Below are positions 34,303 to 36,698 of a stretch of 36,698 nucleotides of DNA, one piece after another; positions within the stretch are counted from its first letter, which is position 1; each line of letters begins with the position of its first letter. This DNA is from Chamaesiphon sp. GL140_3_metabinner_129_sub (GTDB lineage Bacteria > Cyanobacteriota > Cyanobacteriia > Cyanobacteriales > Chamaesiphonaceae): the NCBI GenBank assembly GCA_025358725.1, contig JANYIT010000138.1, forward strand, positions 1-36,698, given 5' to 3'. The position numbers were made by a program, and so were the translations under genes. The notes below the pieces were generated by a model, which was not told the DNA's origin, ran no database searches, and saw only the letters and a program-made list of their open reading frames with translations.

Positions 34303-35139
34303 CTAACTTAGTGATGGCGATATCACATTTCTAAATTGATTAATAGTATCGCGAAGACTAATCGTTTCAGCTCTTGCTGCTGTTGCAAAATCTACCCCAT
34401 TACCTGCATACAAAATCGCCCTAGACGAACTGATAATCAACCCTGTTCCATCATTTGTTTGTCCGGCTTTAACCATTGTTCCAACATCACCACCTTGTGC
34501 TCCTACTCCTGGTACGAGGAAGGGCATATCCCCTACTATACTTCTAATCTTTGACATTTGATCGGGCCATGTTGCCCCAACAACTAACAGACAATTATTA
34601 TTGATATTCCATTTTTCAGTAATAAGTTTAGCAACATGTTCGTAAATTGGTACACCATCAACTAGTAAATCTTGAATATCTCCCGCACCACTATTCGATG
34701 TTCGACAAAGTAAGACTACGCCACGATCTTTGTATCTCAAAAACGGCTCGGCTGAATCATAACCCATATAGGGATTAATCGTCACAGCATCAGCATTGTA
34801 TCTGGAGAATGCTTCCGTTGCATACATTTCGGCAGTGCTGCCAATATCGCCGCGTTTGGCATCGAGAATGATCGGTATCTGTGGATAATTTAATTTGATA
34901 TAATCGATCGTTTGCTCTAATTGTTTCTCAGCAGATATTGCCGCAAAATATGCAATCTGTGGCTTATATGCACAAACTAGATCGTGGGTAGCATCAATAA
35001 TTTCTTTGTTGAACGCCAATATCGAATCGGCAGTTTTTTCAAAGTGGCTAGGTAAACGTGATAAATCTGGATCGAGACCAACACATACCAAAGAGTTGTT
35101 TTGTTGCCAAGATTTTTTTAAGTTTTCAATAAAGCTCAT
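34303..35139 (-). CDS. pyrF: orotidine 5'-phosphate decarboxylase
   Basis: A 278-residue OMP decarboxylase that makes UMP in pyrimidine synthesis. The active-site string is DAKRGDIGSTAEMYA, with Asp93, Lys95 and Asp98 as the catalytic charges. CVGLDPDLSRLP near the start, ITINPYMGYDSAEPF and LVPGVGAQGGD later fit the longer (type 2) family. I start at the ATG 35137-35139: GGGAG lies eight bases upstream, and the extra ten residues of a longer frame are atypical. The same palindrome flanks the gene on both sides. Confidence 0.94.
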   Translation of the reverse strand: MSFIENLKKSWQQNNSLVCVGLDPDLSRLPSHFEKTADSILAFNKEIIDATHDLVCAYKPQIAYFAAISAEKQLEQTIDYIKLNYPQIPIILDAKRGDIGSTAEMYATEAFSRYNADAVTINPYMGYDSAEPFLRYKDRGVVLLCRTSNSGAGDIQDLLVDGVPIYEHVAKLITEKWNINNNCLLVVGATWPDQMSKIRSIVGDMPFLVPGVGAQGGDVGTMVKAGQTNDGTGLIISSSRAILYAGNGVDFATAARAETISLRDTINQFRNVISPSLS

Positions 35140-35147
35140 CCTTTTCG

Positions 35148-35152
35148 CTCCC
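35148..35152 (-). promoter_or_regulatory. Shine-Dalgarno that decides the pyrF start
   Basis: GGGAG on the minus strand ends eight bases before the ATG at 35137-35139, favouring this start over an ATG that overlaps the site or one further upstream. Confidence 0.55.
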
Positions 35153-35172
35153 ATATAAAGACTAGACACACA

Positions 35173-35205
35173 ATATCCCCGACTTCTCCGAGAAGTCGGG
35201 GATAT
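35173..35205. repeat. ATCCCCGACTTCT palindrome, copy 3 (5' side of pyrF)
   Basis: Fifteen-base perfect arms (35173-35187 and 35191-35205) flank a three-base loop, in the gap between the zinc peptidase and pyrF, close to the pyrF leader. Confidence 0.92.
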
Positions 35206-35234
35206 AAATTCATAGATCTATTAAAAATACAACT

Positions 35235-35912
35235 CTAATCACGCCGAGACATTAATAGTTGGACAAGTTGGAGGACAGAATATAAAGCTGTAGCGACGTA
35301 AGTAAATGCCGCAGCATCTAATACTTTCTTAGCTCCTCTATTTTCTTCGCCTTGCAAAATACCCAATTCATTAATTAATTTTAATGCCCGATTTGACGCA
35401 TCAAATTCAACAGGTAAAGTAACAATGTGAAACAACACCACGCCTAAAAATAGCGCAATCCCAATATTAATAAACATCGTACTAATACTGCCCATCGCAC
35501 TGAAACCAAAACCCAGCATAATTAATAATGGGCCAATATTAGAACCCAAATTAGCCGCTGGAACTAAAGCCGCCCTAATGTTCATTGGTTTATAACCTCT
35601 AACATCTTGGAGCACATGTCCACATTCATGAGCCGCCACCGCAGCCGCCGCTAAAGATGTCGAACCATAAACCACTTCTGACAATCTCACCGCCTTGGCA
35701 CTAGGATCGTAATGATCGGTTAATTCGCCAGCAATTGGCTCTACCGATACATTATTGATTCCCATCTCACTTAAGATCTTTTCGGCAACTTCCGAGCCAG
35801 TCATGCCCATACTGGAGCCAATCTGAGCGTACTTTTGATAAGTGCCTTTAACTCGAAACTGTGCCCACATCATTAGCAGCATTCCAGGTATTAGAAAAAG
35901 CAGATAAAACAT
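35235..35912 (-). CDS. zinc metallopeptidase, YugP-like membrane family
   Basis: A 225-residue membrane protein of the YugP/Zn_peptidase_2 type. One N-terminal helix (about 2-17) is followed by a conserved loop with TGSEVAEKILSEMGI and LTDHYDPSAKAVRLSE, then the zinc site AAHECGHVLQD (His95, Glu96, His99). Two further helices follow (about 118-165) with VEFDASNRALKLI and a last helix near 205-220. Substrate and role are not known. It is upstream of pyrF in the same direction and divergent from the Uma2 gene. Confidence 0.92.
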   Translation of the reverse strand: MFYLLFLIPGMLLMMWAQFRVKGTYQKYAQIGSSMGMTGSEVAEKILSEMGINNVSVEPIAGELTDHYDPSAKAVRLSEVVYGSTSLAAAAVAAHECGHVLQDVRGYKPMNIRAALVPAANLGSNIGPLLIMLGFGFSAMGSISTMFINIGIALFLGVVLFHIVTLPVEFDASNRALKLINELGILQGEENRGAKKVLDAAAFTYVATALYSVLQLVQLLMSRRD

Positions 35913-36055
35913 ACAAATTTTTCACCTAATTTTAGTTAACTTACGGCGATGCTAGTCCTATGTTTGTATTTTAACATTTCTGTCCTGAGCAGAACTTCTC
36001 TGCTGGAAATTTGTAGTAAAATTGAATTAGTCGCAAACCAACCAAGTAGATAGCT

Positions 36056-36698
36056 ATGGTCGCCCAAATCTCTACAGAAACTACTACTGAAATTATCTAT
36101 CTTGATCGAGATGATCAACCGATGTCAGATAATACTAAACAGTTTCGCTGGATTGTCACGATTAAGGAAAATCTCGAACTGCTCTTTGCGGAAGAGCCAC
36201 AGGTATTTGTTGCGGGAGATTTGCTCTGGTATCCCGTGGAAGGCAATAATAAAATTCGGCTAGCACCCGACGCAATGGTAGTATTCGATCGACCAAAGGG
36301 AGATAGAGGCTCATATCGACAGTGGGTAGAAGACGGGATTGCGCCGCAGGTGGTATTTGAAATCCTCTCGCCTGGGAATCGGATGGCGGAAATGAGCCGA
36401 AATTGGATTTCTATGAGCAGTATGGAGTAGAAGAATATTATATCTACGATCCAGATCGCATTGATTTTATCGGCTGGATTCGCAATGACAATGGATTAGA
36501 ATTAATTGATGACGATCGAAATTGGGTTAGTCCTCGTCTGGGTATCCGGTTTAATATGCAGGATGATGCTCTCATTATCTATCGTCCTGACGATCGACCA
36601 TTCCTCAGTTTTGTCGAATTAGACCAACTTCGTCAACAAGCTACAGAAAGAGCCGAGCAAGCCGAGCAACGAGCTGAGAAATTAGCTGCTAAATTACG
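36056..36698 (+). pseudogene. Uma2 family protein (DUF820), frameshifted and cut by the window end
   Basis: The first frame (36056-36430) encodes the first two thirds of a Uma2 (PD-(D/E)XK-like) domain: RLAPDAMVVFDRP with the metal-binding Asp, and VVFEILSPGNRMAEMSR with the Glu. After Arg at 36398-36400 the frame goes wrong and stops at 36430. The next frame resumes in register at 36403: LDFYEQYGVEEYYIYDPD, then the C-terminal part with a repetitive EQAEQRAE helix, open to the edge. One missing A in the A-run at 36400-36402 explains it and removes the conserved Lys codon. It is either a broken gene or a base-calling error. Such genes are numerous in cyanobacteria and of unclear role. Confidence 0.85.

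Overview
The window reads as chromosomal DNA of an oxygenic cyanobacterium. It carries photosystem II genes (psbX, psbH, psbN), a high-light-inducible protein, ycf66, ndhS and the tocopherol genes hpt and vte1. HIP1-type GCGATCGC and the shorter CGATCG/GATCGATC strings are dense across the whole window. The genus cannot be fixed from this stretch alone. No plasmid, phage, transposase, CRISPR array, rRNA or tRNA was recognised.

Layout. 1-1412: possible start of a left-edge gene, an EVE-domain protein and a membrane-anchored HExxH protein. 1652-3315: psbX, ycf66, a strong hairpin and hliP. 3656-5754: a STAS anti-sigma antagonist, ATP sulfurylase (sat) and a secreted Thr-rich protein. 5856-8565: MTA phosphorylase, a small membrane protein and a pentapeptide-repeat membrane protein. 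8761-14613: holA, a GH38 alpha-mannosidase and an unknown protein. 14715-16766: tatA, psbH, psbN and glyQ. 17267-20064: an unknown Pro-rich protein, a UspA protein and hisD. 20212-24090: vte1, hpt, a DUF2817 peptidase-like protein and a DUF3177 membrane protein. 24193-26895: a DALR-domain protein, a Crp-type regulator, ndhS and aroK. 26999-29582: a GST, a trypsin-like protease and a SIMPL protein. 30092-36698: a PATAN-REC response regulator, an alpha/beta hydrolase, cobL, a methyltransferase, pyrF, a YugP-like zinc peptidase and a frameshifted Uma2 gene that runs off the right edge.

Most genes are housekeeping genes in short, independent units. The clearer functional pairs are hpt with vte1 (tocopherol ring precursor and cyclisation), divergent psbH/psbN, ndhS-aroK, and methyltransferase-cobL.

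The most unusual content is small repeats. Heptamer arrays (CCTAAAG, AGTTGAA and TGGGAGA types) sit at gene 3' ends and often supply the last codons and the stop. A palindrome with ATCCCCGACTTCT arms occurs three times, twice flanking pyrF and once inside the alpha-mannosidase gene. That mannosidase gene also holds two more GC-rich palindromes, all read through in frame. I found no convincing multi-gene novel system; the repeat/ORF interplay is the best candidate for something under-described.
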